Below are positions 43,046 through 51,765 of a stretch of DNA of 64,000 nucleotides, piece after piece. The stretch comes from UBA10649 sp963842725 (lineage in GTDB: Bacteria; Actinomycetota; Actinomycetes; S36-B12): contig CAWJHN010000004.1 in NCBI GenBank assembly GCA_963842725.1, positions 868,001-932,000 of the forward strand. Direction: 5' to 3'. The position numbers and the translations under genes were made by a program. The notes under the pieces were generated by a model, which did not search any database, was not told where the DNA came from, and was given only the letters and a program-made list of their open reading frames with translations. How positions within the stretch are numbered: position 1 is the stretch's first letter; the number at the start of each line of letters is the position of its first letter.

Positions 43046-43279
43046 TCAGGAGATGATGAGGCGCTGGGCGCGTAGCGACATCACCAGGGCGACGATCCAG
43101 CCGATGACGGTCCATCCGAGCAGGAGATTCACCCAGAACACCGACCAGTGCGGTACGTCGCGAACCGCTGCGATTGCCCACGGCAGGAGGTAGCCGGCGG
43201 TCAGGATCGCGGCAACCACAGCGACCACCTTGGTGGCGGTCCAGGAGCGGTTCGCGGGCTCGATGTGAGCATTCGTCAT
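43046..43279 (-). CDS. Superinfection-immunity-type membrane protein (77 aa)
   Basis: The fold is two transmembrane helices. YLLPWAIAAVRDVPHWSVFWVNLLLGWTVIGWIVALVMS is close to the T4 Imm-like superinfection immunity domain (LNLFLGWTLIGWIVAL pattern). Family name aside, bacterial chromosomal copies are common and no phage context is present here. The protein begins MTNAHIEPANRSW; start at 43279. Confidence 0.75.
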   Translation of the reverse strand: MTNAHIEPANRSWTATKVVAVVAAILTAGYLLPWAIAAVRDVPHWSVFWVNLLLGWTVIGWIVALVMSLRAQRLIIS

Positions 43280-43329
43280 GGTGGCGAGCCTATCCGTGCC
43301 GACCGGGTCTGCACGGACCCCGGATCGGA

Positions 43330-44601
43330 TCAGGCGGCGGACCCGGCGAACGAGGATCCACTGGGGGCGTTGCGCATGTGCTCCTCCGCCTCCGCAAGCA
43401 GGGAGTCGAGCGTGGTCACCTGCGGGTCCCCGGACGACGTGCCGACGCGCACCGTGGTCGGCCACTTGCCCAGGTTGACGCCGCTCATGCGAACCGCCTC
43501 CTGGATGCGCAGCGCAAGGTGCTCGGCGCTGGGCCGACTCCCCAGGCCCACCACGAGGAACTCGTCGCCTCCCCAGCGCGCGACGAGGTCCCCCTGGCGG
43601 ACGGTCGATGCGATCGCATGGCCGACGGCGCGCAGCACATCGTCGCCGTACGCCATTCCGTACTGGTCGTTCGCCGTCGACAGGCGGTTGACGTCGAACA
43701 TCATCACGCAGACCTCCTGACCGGCGCGCGTGGCCGTGGAGGCCAGCCCGGGGACCAGGGTGAGCAGGCCCTGCCGGGTCAGCGAACCGGTGAGCGGATC
43801 GGTGGTGGCCAGCGCTCTCGAGCGCGACTCCTCGTCGCTCAGGGCGTCGATCGCCACCAGCCGCAGGCGCAGCAGGGTCGCTCCTGCCAGCAGCGCGCCC
43901 ACGGCCGCGAGGATCCACGGGGCGGCCCGTTGGCCGTCGAGGTTGAGGCTGACGGTCACCATGCCGACGAGCATGATGCTCCCGGCCATCAGGCTGGGGC
44001 GCCACGACAAGCCCACCGGTGCGAACGCGGTCATGATGATCACGACGTAGGCGAGCACCACCAGGTCGTCGGTGAGGATCGTCGCGACGAGCAGGAGCGT
44101 GACCAGGACCAGGCTCGATGCGGCCCAGGTCCACATCAGCGTGACCGCGCGGAAGCGGCGTCGGCCGAGGACCTGGGCGGCGACGAGGAAGGCCAGCGCG
44201 GTCACGAACTGAGTGACGTGCTGCGCGGGGCCGGCCTTGGGGAAGGCGAAGAGCGACGTGACGGCCAGCACCACGAGGAGGCCACCGGTGAGCGCGAAGG
44301 CCTGTGGGATGTCGCGCTTGGCAATGCCTCGTCGCATCTCCTCGTAGGGGTTCTCGGACTCGGGGACGACGGGGATGGGGATCGCGGCCATGGGGGAGTC
44401 CTGTTCGACGGCGGTGTCGGTGCGGCCGAGCCAGCGTCGCACCCGGCTGGGGTGGAACTGCCTCGGCAGGGGGATCAGCTTGGCGAGGGTCAGGCCGACG
44501 TAGATGAGGGTGTTGAAGGCGACGACGGTGGCCAGCAGCGTGAAGCCCGGCGAACTCAGGATGCTGGTCGGAAGGAGGATCCCGGCCGGGACGGCGATCA
44601 T
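43330..44601 (-). CDS. Membrane GGDEF diguanylate cyclase
   Basis: About eight hydrophobic segments (residues 1-270) precede a C-terminal GGDEF domain. TTDPLTGSLTRQGL opens it, FDVNRLSTANDQYGMAYGDDVL holds the substrate-binding Asp, and RWGGDEFLVV is the active site. RQGD five residues earlier fits the allosteric RxxD I-site. The A-site is intact, so synthesis of c-di-GMP is likely. It overlaps the glycosyltransferase stop by ATGA and is translated with it. No PilZ domain is seen. Confidence 0.85.
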   Translation of the reverse strand: MIAVPAGILLPTSILSSPGFTLLATVVAFNTLIYVGLTLAKLIPLPRQFHPSRVRRWLGRTDTAVEQDSPMAAIPIPVVPESENPYEEMRRGIAKRDIPQAFALTGGLLVVLAVTSLFAFPKAGPAQHVTQFVTALAFLVAAQVLGRRRFRAVTLMWTWAASSLVLVTLLLVATILTDDLVVLAYVVIIMTAFAPVGLSWRPSLMAGSIMLVGMVTVSLNLDGQRAAPWILAAVGALLAGATLLRLRLVAIDALSDEESRSRALATTDPLTGSLTRQGLLTLVPGLASTATRAGQEVCVMMFDVNRLSTANDQYGMAYGDDVLRAVGHAIASTVRQGDLVARWGGDEFLVVGLGSRPSAEHLALRIQEAVRMSGVNLGKWPTTVRVGTSSGDPQVTTLDSLLAEAEEHMRNAPSGSSFAGSAA

Positions 44602-46100
44602 GCCGGCACGCCGGCTGCCGCGTGCTGGACGTGACCCCAGCTGGCCCTGCGGGCCAGCGTGATGTCGACCAGGCACTTGACGAAGACCACCTGCAGGAAG
44701 ACGTCGTACCCCAGCTCCGGGAAGAGGAGGGCGGCCAGGATCCGCGCCCGCCATCCGCCCCGCCAGACGGTGATGACCCGTTCGGCCACGAAGATCATCC
44801 CGATGACGGACCAGAACGGGAACCACACCCATTCGTCCACGGCCAGTGCCGTGACCAGCATCAGCAGCAGTGCGGTGTTGAGGGCGACGGTCCCGTAGCC
44901 GATGCCGACCTGCTGCCCCCAGTACCTGATCGTCGCGCGGGTGATGCCATAGGCGCTGAGGTTCTCCAGGGCCCCGCGCTGCCAGCGCTGGCGCTGGACC
45001 CACAGGTTGCGCCACGTGGGCATCAGCTCGGTCACCACCGTGCACTCGCTCGGTGACGTCATCGTGGCGCCGAGCGACTTCAGCGCGAGGGTGAGCTCGT
45101 TGTCCTCGGTCAGCGCGGCGGTGTCGTAGACCCGTCCCGTGTCCCCCGGGATGTAGACGCCGCGGGCGGCCGCGACGTCGAGAAGAGCATCGGCCCGGAA
45201 CATCGACGCCGTGCCCGTGAGCACGAAGACCCGCCCGCGACGGGCCCGGATCTGGAGGCTGTAGCGCGTGTACTCGTTGCGCTGGAACAGGCCGAGGAGT
45301 CCATGTCCCTGCTCGCCGTAGAAGACGCCACCGACCGCCGAGAGCTCGCCGTCGGACTCCATGCGCTGGGCCGCGACCTCGAGGTAGCGCGGGCCGAGGC
45401 TGGTGTCGGCGTCCATGACGAGCACGACGTCGCTGGCCGTCGTGTCGGGCAGCAGGGCCGCGAGGGCCTGGTTGAGCGCGCCGCCCTTCTTGTGGGAGTT
45501 GGCCACCGTCTCGAACGACTCGTAGCCCATCTCGTGAGCGATCTCGACCGTGCGATCGGTGCAGTTGTCGGCAACGACGATGACGCGGTCGGGCGGTCTG
45601 GTCTGCTGCGACAGGGCGCTCAGCGTCGTTGGGAGGGAGAACTCCTCGTTGTGCGCGGGTATCAGGACCGTGACGGTGACGGGACCGTCGGCTGGATCGT
45701 GGACCCGGACATGCGGCCGGTAGGAGCTGAGGACGCGTCTGCGTGGATTCATCGCCATCATCGCCGCGAAGACCTCGAACATGACGGCGGCCGCCGCGAC
45801 ACCGACCATCGCCAGCAGGGCGGCAAGGATCAGGTTCGTGGGCGGGGTCTCACCGGACACGAGCGTCCATGCGGGACCCACGGCGACCGATTCGGGCGAC
45901 TGAACGGCCTGGGTTCCCGCGTACAGCTGCCCGACGGCGGCCGCGATCGCCCAGATGGCGACCACGGCCGCGATCACGACCGCGACCACAAGGCGGCCGT
46001 AGACGTTGCTGGGGTCGTCGCTGCGCTCGGGGACGGGCGGCACGTGGACGAACTGGTGGCCGGCCGTAGCGCGCGTACGAGCAGATACGTCGCTCGCCAT
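44598..46100 (-). CDS. Processive family 2 glycosyltransferase (500 aa)
   Basis: Two N-terminal helices (residues 35-57 and 82-110) and three or four C-terminal helices flank a GT-A domain. The motifs VLIPAHNEE, ADNCTD, VMDADTSLG (DxD), TALTEDNELT (acceptor-binding Asp) and WVQRQRWQRG (QxxRW) are all present, as in cellulose/hyaluronan/poly-GlcNAc synthases. GGGAGGGG precedes the ATG at 46100. It is followed by a coupled diguanylate cyclase, suggesting c-di-GMP-linked synthesis of a surface polysaccharide. Confidence 0.85.
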   Translation of the reverse strand: MASDVSARTRATAGHQFVHVPPVPERSDDPSNVYGRLVVAVVIAAVVAIWAIAAAVGQLYAGTQAVQSPESVAVGPAWTLVSGETPPTNLILAALLAMVGVAAAAVMFEVFAAMMAMNPRRRVLSSYRPHVRVHDPADGPVTVTVLIPAHNEEFSLPTTLSALSQQTRPPDRVIVVADNCTDRTVEIAHEMGYESFETVANSHKKGGALNQALAALLPDTTASDVVLVMDADTSLGPRYLEVAAQRMESDGELSAVGGVFYGEQGHGLLGLFQRNEYTRYSLQIRARRGRVFVLTGTASMFRADALLDVAAARGVYIPGDTGRVYDTAALTEDNELTLALKSLGATMTSPSECTVVTELMPTWRNLWVQRQRWQRGALENLSAYGITRATIRYWGQQVGIGYGTVALNTALLLMLVTALAVDEWVWFPFWSVIGMIFVAERVITVWRGGWRARILAALLFPELGYDVFLQVVFVKCLVDITLARRASWGHVQHAAAGVPA

Positions 46101-46179
46101 CGCCCCTCCCGCTCTCGGCCGGCCTCCGTAGTCGGTATCGGACCGTTCTCCGCCCGAGCGGCTGTGCGATGCGGACGTG

Positions 46180-46821
46180 TCAGAGGTCGCCCATCGCGGC
46201 CGGGTCCGCGTCCGGCCGGCTTCCGGCCGTCCCTTCGGAAAGCAATGGGATTCCGGACCCGAGGTCGATCTCTCGGCTCGGCGTGATCGTCCGTTCGGCG
46301 GTGGCCAGGCGCTGGCCGGCGACGTCAAAGGTCACCGTGACCGTGCAGTCGCCGCTCGTCAGGCCCACCAGGGACCCGCCACGCACGATCCCGCTGACGG
46401 ACACGGAGGTGGCCTCGATGCGCAGTTCGAACGCCACCCTCGCGATCGTCCGATCGGCGACCACCACGTCGACCGAGGGCTTCTGGACCAGGCTCAGGTC
46501 ACGTGAGCCGAGCGAGACAACCTCGGTGGCATCGGTCCCTCGGGTCCGCTCGGCGGCCGCGATCAGCTCGGCGTGGTGCTGCCAGCCCTCCTTCAGCACG
46601 TCGAGCACGTCGACGACGAGGAAGCCCCGAGCGGCATGCGCCAGCCCGTCGTAGGCGCCCTCCCACAGCGACGTGCCGGCCGTGCCGAGAGTCAGCTGCG
46701 CCTCGCCGAGCGACCTCTTCTCCGTCAGCCGGCGCGTCAGGTCCAACGGGCCCCGCTCCTCCAGGATGGCCAGGGCCGTCGTGGGCCGAGCGAGCGGACG
46801 AGTGTCAGCTGCCATGCTCAT
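46180..46821 (-). CDS. Unknown protein in the GT2-GGDEF operon (213 aa)
   Basis: A helical N-terminal region (RPTTALAILEERGPLDLTRRLTEKRSLGEAQ) precedes a beta-rich part (VSLGSRDLSLVQKPSVDVVVADRTIARVAFELRIEATSVSVSG). There is no signal peptide or clear membrane helix. GGAGGT is six bases before the ATG (46821), which overlaps the upstream gene by 17 bases, so the two are co-translated. I recognise no family. Confidence 0.6.
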   Translation of the reverse strand: MSMAADTRPLARPTTALAILEERGPLDLTRRLTEKRSLGEAQLTLGTAGTSLWEGAYDGLAHAARGFLVVDVLDVLKEGWQHHAELIAAAERTRGTDATEVVSLGSRDLSLVQKPSVDVVVADRTIARVAFELRIEATSVSVSGIVRGGSLVGLTSGDCTVTVTFDVAGQRLATAERTITPSREIDLGSGIPLLSEGTAGSRPDADPAAMGDL

Positions 46822-48181
46822 TGTTGACCTCCAGTAGGCGAACCCGGGCGAGGTTGTCCGGCAGCGGTCGCAGCCGGACGGCGGGCAGGTCAAGGCCCCG
46901 GGGCGGACCGGTCGTCGTGCGGGCAGTGCGATCGGGGTGCGGCACGAAGTCGGGCCGGACCGTGGCGGTGCGTCTTACCCGAGCGCGGCGGCGGTTGCGG
47001 ACGATCGCGGCCGCAGCCGCGGCGACAGCCGCGACCACAACGAGCGCAGCAATCGCGATGGCGATCGCGATGACGACGCCAGTGTCGCCACCCGGCGACT
47101 CGGCCTCCGACGACCCAGGCGTGGAGGCAGCGGTGGATGCGGTGTCGGGGTCAGTTGGCTGCGTCGCGGGGGTGGACGAAGCCGCAATGGGCGTCGGGGT
47201 GGAGGCGGGCGTCGACGCAGCCGCCACCGTGACCACCAGGGCGGTCGTGACGCCTGGGAGGCTGCCCCGGCCCTCGAGGCACCCCTGGCAGGCGAAGAGG
47301 TCGAACGATCCCGGCTCGAGTGCCGATGCCAGGTCGCTGCTCTCGGCGAAGGAGTCTGCCGCATCGGGGTCGACGGATCCGATGGCCAGGCCGGGGTCCT
47401 GCGCCGCCGCCTCGCTGGGGAAGAGCGTGACCGGGCCGTCCTCGGCCAGCCAGCCGGTTCCCTCGATCCGCACGGTCGTGCCGGGGCCGGCCGTGGAGGG
47501 CGTCACCGTCAGGGTCGGGCTCGGCATCATCTGGAGGCCCGTGGTCGCGCCGACGAACCCCTCGGAGTCGTCGCACGACTGGCAGGCCAGCACCGAGTAG
47601 TCTCCCGCGGCCACGTCGGGTACGGGGAAGCCGGCCGTGAACAGGGTGTAGGCGTCAGGGCCCTGCTCAACCAGGATGACGAGGAACCCGCTGTCGTCGA
47701 GGCTCTGCAGGCCGATCGTCACAGGCCCGGCGTAGTCGTGCCACCCCGATCCTCGCGCTGTCAGCATGGCTCCGGGTCGGGCGCGCTCCCGATCGAGGAC
47801 GATCAGCGGCGTGGCCTCCTCGACCACCAGGGTCGTCCCGGGACCGAAGAACTCCGCCGGCAGGGTCGCGCAGCCCTGGCACGCGTAGACGGCGTACTTG
47901 GTGGGGAAGACATCCGGGACGACGAACTCATCCGAGAACGTGCCGTCGTCACGCACGATCGCCCGGGCGAGTTCTCGCGTGGGTTCGGCGGACTCCGGGG
48001 TGTCGAGGAAGAAGGCGATGTCCCCCGAGGCGGGGTCCCACCCGGAGCCCGTCACGACGATCGAGTCGCCTGGCCGCGCCGTCGACGCCGACAGCGCGAA
48101 CTCGGGAACGGCGTGGGCTGGCGGCGACCATGCCAATACGACGATCGCGAATGCGCCGACCAGGAGAACGAGTCGCCTCAT
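46805..48181 (-). CDS. Secreted membrane-anchored protein with three ACQxC Ig-like repeats (458 aa)
   Basis: A signal peptide (MRRLVLLVGAFAIVVLA, APPAHA-type cleavage) precedes three repeated beta-sandwich domains. Each is introduced by an ARPGD/ARPGAM/AGPGTTV strand with GSGW or GTGW, and each closes with YACQGC, LACQSC or FACQGC. A Ser/Thr/Pro linker (STPASTPTPIAASSTP), one transmembrane helix (VVIAIAIAIAALVVVAAVAAA) and a cytoplasmic basic tail follow. GGGAGG supports ATG 48181. It is the first gene of the polysaccharide operon. The paired cysteines may bind metal or form disulfides. Confidence 0.7.
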   Translation of the reverse strand: MRRLVLLVGAFAIVVLAWSPPAHAVPEFALSASTARPGDSIVVTGSGWDPASGDIAFFLDTPESAEPTRELARAIVRDDGTFSDEFVVPDVFPTKYAVYACQGCATLPAEFFGPGTTLVVEEATPLIVLDRERARPGAMLTARGSGWHDYAGPVTIGLQSLDDSGFLVILVEQGPDAYTLFTAGFPVPDVAAGDYSVLACQSCDDSEGFVGATTGLQMMPSPTLTVTPSTAGPGTTVRIEGTGWLAEDGPVTLFPSEAAAQDPGLAIGSVDPDAADSFAESSDLASALEPGSFDLFACQGCLEGRGSLPGVTTALVVTVAAASTPASTPTPIAASSTPATQPTDPDTASTAASTPGSSEAESPGGDTGVVIAIAIAIAALVVVAAVAAAAAAIVRNRRRARVRRTATVRPDFVPHPDRTARTTTGPPRGLDLPAVRLRPLPDNLARVRLLEVNNEHGS

Positions 48182-48270
48182 GCGACCTCCCATGACCCCA
48201 CCACGAGGAAGTATTCGCCGGTCTGCTCCGGGCCGTCAATGCCGCGCGCCGCGCAGTCAGGCCCTCACTT

Positions 48271-48291
48271 CCGCAATCCGGCTGATTGCGG
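48271..48291. promoter_or_regulatory. Inverted repeat before glutamate-cysteine ligase gene
   Basis: CCGCAATC (48271-48278) and GATTGCGG (48284-48291) form a perfect 8-bp inverted repeat with a 5-base loop, 13 bases before the ATG at 48305. It could be an operator or an attenuating hairpin. Confidence 0.4.
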
Positions 48292-48304
48292 CACGCTGAC
48301 CCCC

Positions 48305-49784
48305 ATGGGTGACGGGGTTGCGAGTCGGACGTTCACTCGCGAGGATCGGCAGCGCTATCGGGACAAGGTCCATCGGTGCCTCGACGTCTTCGCGCGGATG
48401 CTGGCAGAGGAGCGATTCAACGTTCGACACGCCGCTGACCGGCATGGAGGTCGAGCTCAACCTGATCGACGCCGACGGCCGACCGTCGCTGCGCAACGCC
48501 GAGGTCCTCGCCCATATCGACGATCCGGCCTTCGTCGAGGAACTGGGTCAGTTCAACCTCGAGATCAACGTGCCCCCGCACAGCCTGAGCGGGGACGGGG
48601 TCGCCCAGTACGAGGCCGAGGTGCGGCAGCAGCTCAACATCGCCGACCAGCGTGCGCACGAGGTGGGCGCTGACATGGTCATGATCGGGATCCTGCCCAC
48701 CCTGCGTCCGGAGCACATGACCCACGAGTCGATCAGCAGCAACCCGAGATACGCGCTGCTGGACGAGCAGATGCTGCTGGCCCGCGGCGAGGACCTCCAC
48801 ATCGACATCCGGGGCGGTCCGGAGTCGCTGGAGACGTACGCCGACTCCATCGCTCCTGAGGCCGCGTGCACCAGCGTGCAGTTCCACCTCCAGGTCAGTC
48901 CGGACGACTTCGCGGACTCCTGGAACGCGGCCCAGTGCCTGGCCGCGATCCAGGTGGCCCTGGGCGCGAACTCGCCGTACTTCCTGGGGCGTGAGCTGTG
49001 GCGGGAGACGCGGGTCGCCGTCTTCACGCAGGCAACCGACACGCGTCCGGCTGAGCTCAAGGCCCAGGGCGTTCGACCGCGCGTGTGGTTCGGCGAGCGG
49101 TGGATCACCAGCGTCTTCGACCTCTTCGAGGAGAACACCCGATACTTCCCGGCACTCCTGCCCGTGATCGACGACGAGGATCCGCAGGAGATGCTCGCCG
49201 CGGGCCGCACGCCGTCGCTCATGGAGCTCCGCCTCCACAACGGCACCGTGTGGCGCTGGAACCGCCCGGTGTACGACACGGTCGACGGCACACCGCACCT
49301 GCGGATCGAGAATCGCGTCCTGCCGGCGGGCCCCACGGTCGTCGACATCCTCGCCAACGGCGCCCTTTATTTCGGGGCGCTTCGCGCCCTCTCCGAGCTC
49401 GAGCGTCCCGTCTGGTCGCAGATGTCGTTCGGTGCCGCCGAGGAGAACTTCACGGCAGCGGCGATCCGGGGCATCGACGCCAGCGTCTACTGGCCCGGAA
49501 GCGGCGAGGTGCCGGTCGCCGAGCTCGTGCTGCGCCGCCTGCTGCCGCTGGCCCACGACGGCCTGCGGGCGTGGGGTGTCGATGACGGGATCCGGGAGCG
49601 GCTGCTGGGCATCATCGAGGCCCGGTGCACCACGGGGCGCAACGGGGCGACGTGGCAGGTCGCGGCGGTGCACGCCCTCGAGGCCAGCGGCCTGGACCGC
49701 TGGGAGGCCCTGCACCGCATGACGCGAGAGTACGCCGCCCGCATGAACAGCAACGCGCCGGTTCACGCCTGGGATCCGGTGTAG
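48305..49784 (+). CDS. Glutamate-cysteine ligase family protein (one frameshift)
   Basis: The frame starts MGDGVASRTFTREDRQRYRDKV and is lost at 48423-48424; removing one T of TT gives EERFNVDTPLTGMEVELNLID, joining it to the rest. The remainder has the carboxylate-amine ligase pattern: GMEVELNLID, FVEELGQFNLEINVPPHSLSG, AACTSVQFHLQV, HNGTVWRWNRPVYD and HLRIENRVLPAGPTV (ATP/metal-binding residues). Corrected length is 492. The family joins Glu and Cys or related amino acids and may make glutathione- or ergothioneine-type precursors. The single break is probably a sequence error. Confidence 0.8.
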
Positions 49785-49786
49785 CC

Positions 49787-50563
49787 GTGCTCCGTGCGCT
49801 CTCGCTCGCGCTGGTGCCCATGCTGCTGATCGTGCCCACTACCACGGTCCATGCGCGGCCGGCGTGCGCGGACGTGCTCTTCCTTGGCGCCCGCGGGTCG
49901 GGCCAGCCGGCTGGCGGCACCCTCGAGGACGGCGGCACGGGCATGGGCCCCCAGGTGCACGACGTGGCCCGTCGCCTCGTGGCCGAGCTCCCGGGGCGGA
50001 CGATCGATGCCCGTGCGGTGGACTACCCGGCCGAGGGCGTCGAGGTGATCCTGGTGGACCCCGCGCGCTACCTCGGCGGGCTGGAAGCGGGCGTCGCTTC
50101 GGTTGACGGTGTGCTGCGAGAACAGGCGGCCCGTTGCCCCCGGCAGCGCATCGTGCTGGCCGGCTACTCGCAGGGCGCGATGATCATGCACCGCGAGCTC
50201 CAGGACCTGCAGGTCGAGCCCGCAGCACGGGGGATCCTGAGACGGGTCGACGGAGCGGTCCTGATCGCGGACGGCGATCGTCGGTTGCGCGACCACGTCA
50301 CCTCCTACGGGACGTCTCGGCGAGGTCGCGGCATCGCGACAGCCCTTCTCGCGGCATCGGGCTCCCGGGCGGCGGCGCTGGCGGTCCGGCTGGCGGGTCG
50401 CGTCCAGAGCGTGTGCCAGGACTTCGACGTCATCTGCGACTACCGGCCGCGCGCGCACACGGGACTCGGCCTCGTCCAGGGCTCAGCGGTGCACCGCGAC
50501 GGCTATGACGACACCGCTGCCGTGCGGCGAGCGACCGACGCGGTGGCCGCGCGAGTCGGCTGA
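49787..50563 (+). CDS. Secreted cutinase family hydrolase
   Basis: A signal peptide (VLRALSLALVPMLLIV, cleavage at VHARP) precedes the cutinase fold: CADVLFLGARGSGQPAGG (oxyanion region), AGYSQGAMIMH (nucleophile Ser) and CQDFDVICDYRP (Asp of the triad), with a His further on (GLVQGSAVHRDG). Cysteine pairs are in the expected places. Actinobacterial members hydrolyse cutin, mycolate or triacylglycerol-type esters. GTG at 49787 lies two bases after the ligase stop, suggesting coupled translation. Confidence 0.85.
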   Translation: MLRALSLALVPMLLIVPTTTVHARPACADVLFLGARGSGQPAGGTLEDGGTGMGPQVHDVARRLVAELPGRTIDARAVDYPAEGVEVILVDPARYLGGLEAGVASVDGVLREQAARCPRQRIVLAGYSQGAMIMHRELQDLQVEPAARGILRRVDGAVLIADGDRRLRDHVTSYGTSRRGRGIATALLAASGSRAAALAVRLAGRVQSVCQDFDVICDYRPRAHTGLGLVQGSAVHRDGYDDTAAVRRATDAVAARVG

Positions 50564-50573
50564 GCGGTCGGCG

Positions 50574-51233
50574 TCAGATCGATCCGGCGACCAGCGCGAG
50601 GCCGATCACCAGCAGCACGCCGGCCATGAGGGCGGCGTTGTGCCGCTCGAGCCAGGACCGCCAGCCCTCGAGCGTCGTCGTGGCGCGCGTGCCTTTGGCC
50701 AGCACCACCACGAACGGCGTCGCGACGCCGGCCGTCGCGACCACGACGAAGGCGACCAGTGCGAGCGCCTCGCGGCCGATGGGCAGTCCCGACTCGGCGA
50801 TCGTCGCGGCGGCCGCGATCGTCAGCGCGATGTTCTTGGGGTTGGCCGCGGACAACGTGGCGCCCAGGCCGAAGGCCCTGGCGGGCGTGAACGAGGTGAC
50901 GGCGGACATCCATTTCGGGAGGGCGCCTGCCTCGCCGGACCGCGGGCGACCCAGCCACTTGCGGATCCCGAGCCCGATCAGGACCACGCCGACGGCGATG
51001 GTGATCCAGTTGACCGTGCTCGAGTCCTCGTCGCCGTACACCGACGTGCGGTTGGCGACCGCGATGGCGATCGAGCCGACGAGCAGCAGGCCGCCGACCC
51101 AGCCGATGAGGAAGCTCGCTCCGTTCGCCCGCGACCGCGGTGTCAGGAGCATGAGGATGATGGCGATGACCGGGATGGGGATCAGTCCGATGCCCAGGGC
51201 CAGCGGCAGGATCTGCCCGATCGTGCCAGCCAC
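50574..51233 (-). CDS. GAP/Sap-family (LysE-like) transporter
   Basis: Six hydrophobic segments and the conserved ILPLALGIGLIPIPVIAIILMLLTPRSRANGASFLIGWVGGL identify the GAP family, named from mycobacterial sulfolipid-1-addressing proteins. SAANPKNIALTIAAAATIA is a second hallmark and resembles LysE exporters. AAAGGAAC precedes the GTG at 51233. The exported compound, probably a lipid or small molecule, is not evident. Confidence 0.8.
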   Translation of the reverse strand: MAGTIGQILPLALGIGLIPIPVIAIILMLLTPRSRANGASFLIGWVGGLLLVGSIAIAVANRTSVYGDEDSSTVNWITIAVGVVLIGLGIRKWLGRPRSGEAGALPKWMSAVTSFTPARAFGLGATLSAANPKNIALTIAAAATIAESGLPIGREALALVAFVVVATAGVATPFVVVLAKGTRATTTLEGWRSWLERHNAALMAGVLLVIGLALVAGSI

Positions 51234-51326
51234 GTCTGTTCCTTTGCTGTCGGTGGGACGAGACTACGGTGCTCATCGGTGCGGCCCGGTGGTCACGGCC
51301 GGAGCCGACCTCCGCAGCGGGCCGAC

Positions 51327-51680
51327 TCAGTCGATCGCGGGGCGCTCCCGCTTCGGGAGCCTGGCCACGACGTAGGCGTAGGAGCCGTCGATCGCCTCGA
51401 GCAGCTCGTCGTCGGGGATGCCCGAGGCGATGCGCAGGCTGTTCCATCCGGACCGTCCGAGGTAGGGCATCACCCCGGCGTCGTCGGGATGTCGCAGCAG
51501 CCACTCGTCCGCCTCCTCGCGCGAGGCGCCGCACTTGACGCCGACCGTGTCGCCGCCGGGGGAGCCGAGGAACGCGAAGATCCGGCTCCCCACCTTGGCG
51601 ACGACGTCGCCGTCCCACGGCTCGTCGGCCCAGGCTCCGGGCTTGGCGAGGCAGTGCTCCAGCACATCGTCGTGGTCCAT
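51327..51680 (-). CDS. MmcQ/YjbR family DNA-binding-like protein
   Basis: The whole 117 residues match the family: EHCLAKPGAWADEPWDGDVVAKVGSRIFAFLG, VGVKCGASREEADEWL, PYLGRSGWNSLRI and DDELLEAIDGSYAYVVARLPK. The fold is CyaY-like. Members are often annotated DNA-binding but their cellular role is unclear. GGGAGG supports the start at 51680. Confidence 0.82.
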   Translation of the reverse strand: MDHDDVLEHCLAKPGAWADEPWDGDVVAKVGSRIFAFLGSPGGDTVGVKCGASREEADEWLLRHPDDAGVMPYLGRSGWNSLRIASGIPDDELLEAIDGSYAYVVARLPKRERPAID

Positions 51681-51765
51681 GGCGGGCCTCCCGCCCGGAT
51701 GCTAGCAACGTGCAAGGAGATCGGGGAGTGACCGATCCCCTCTCCACGCGGCTAGGCTGCCGAAC

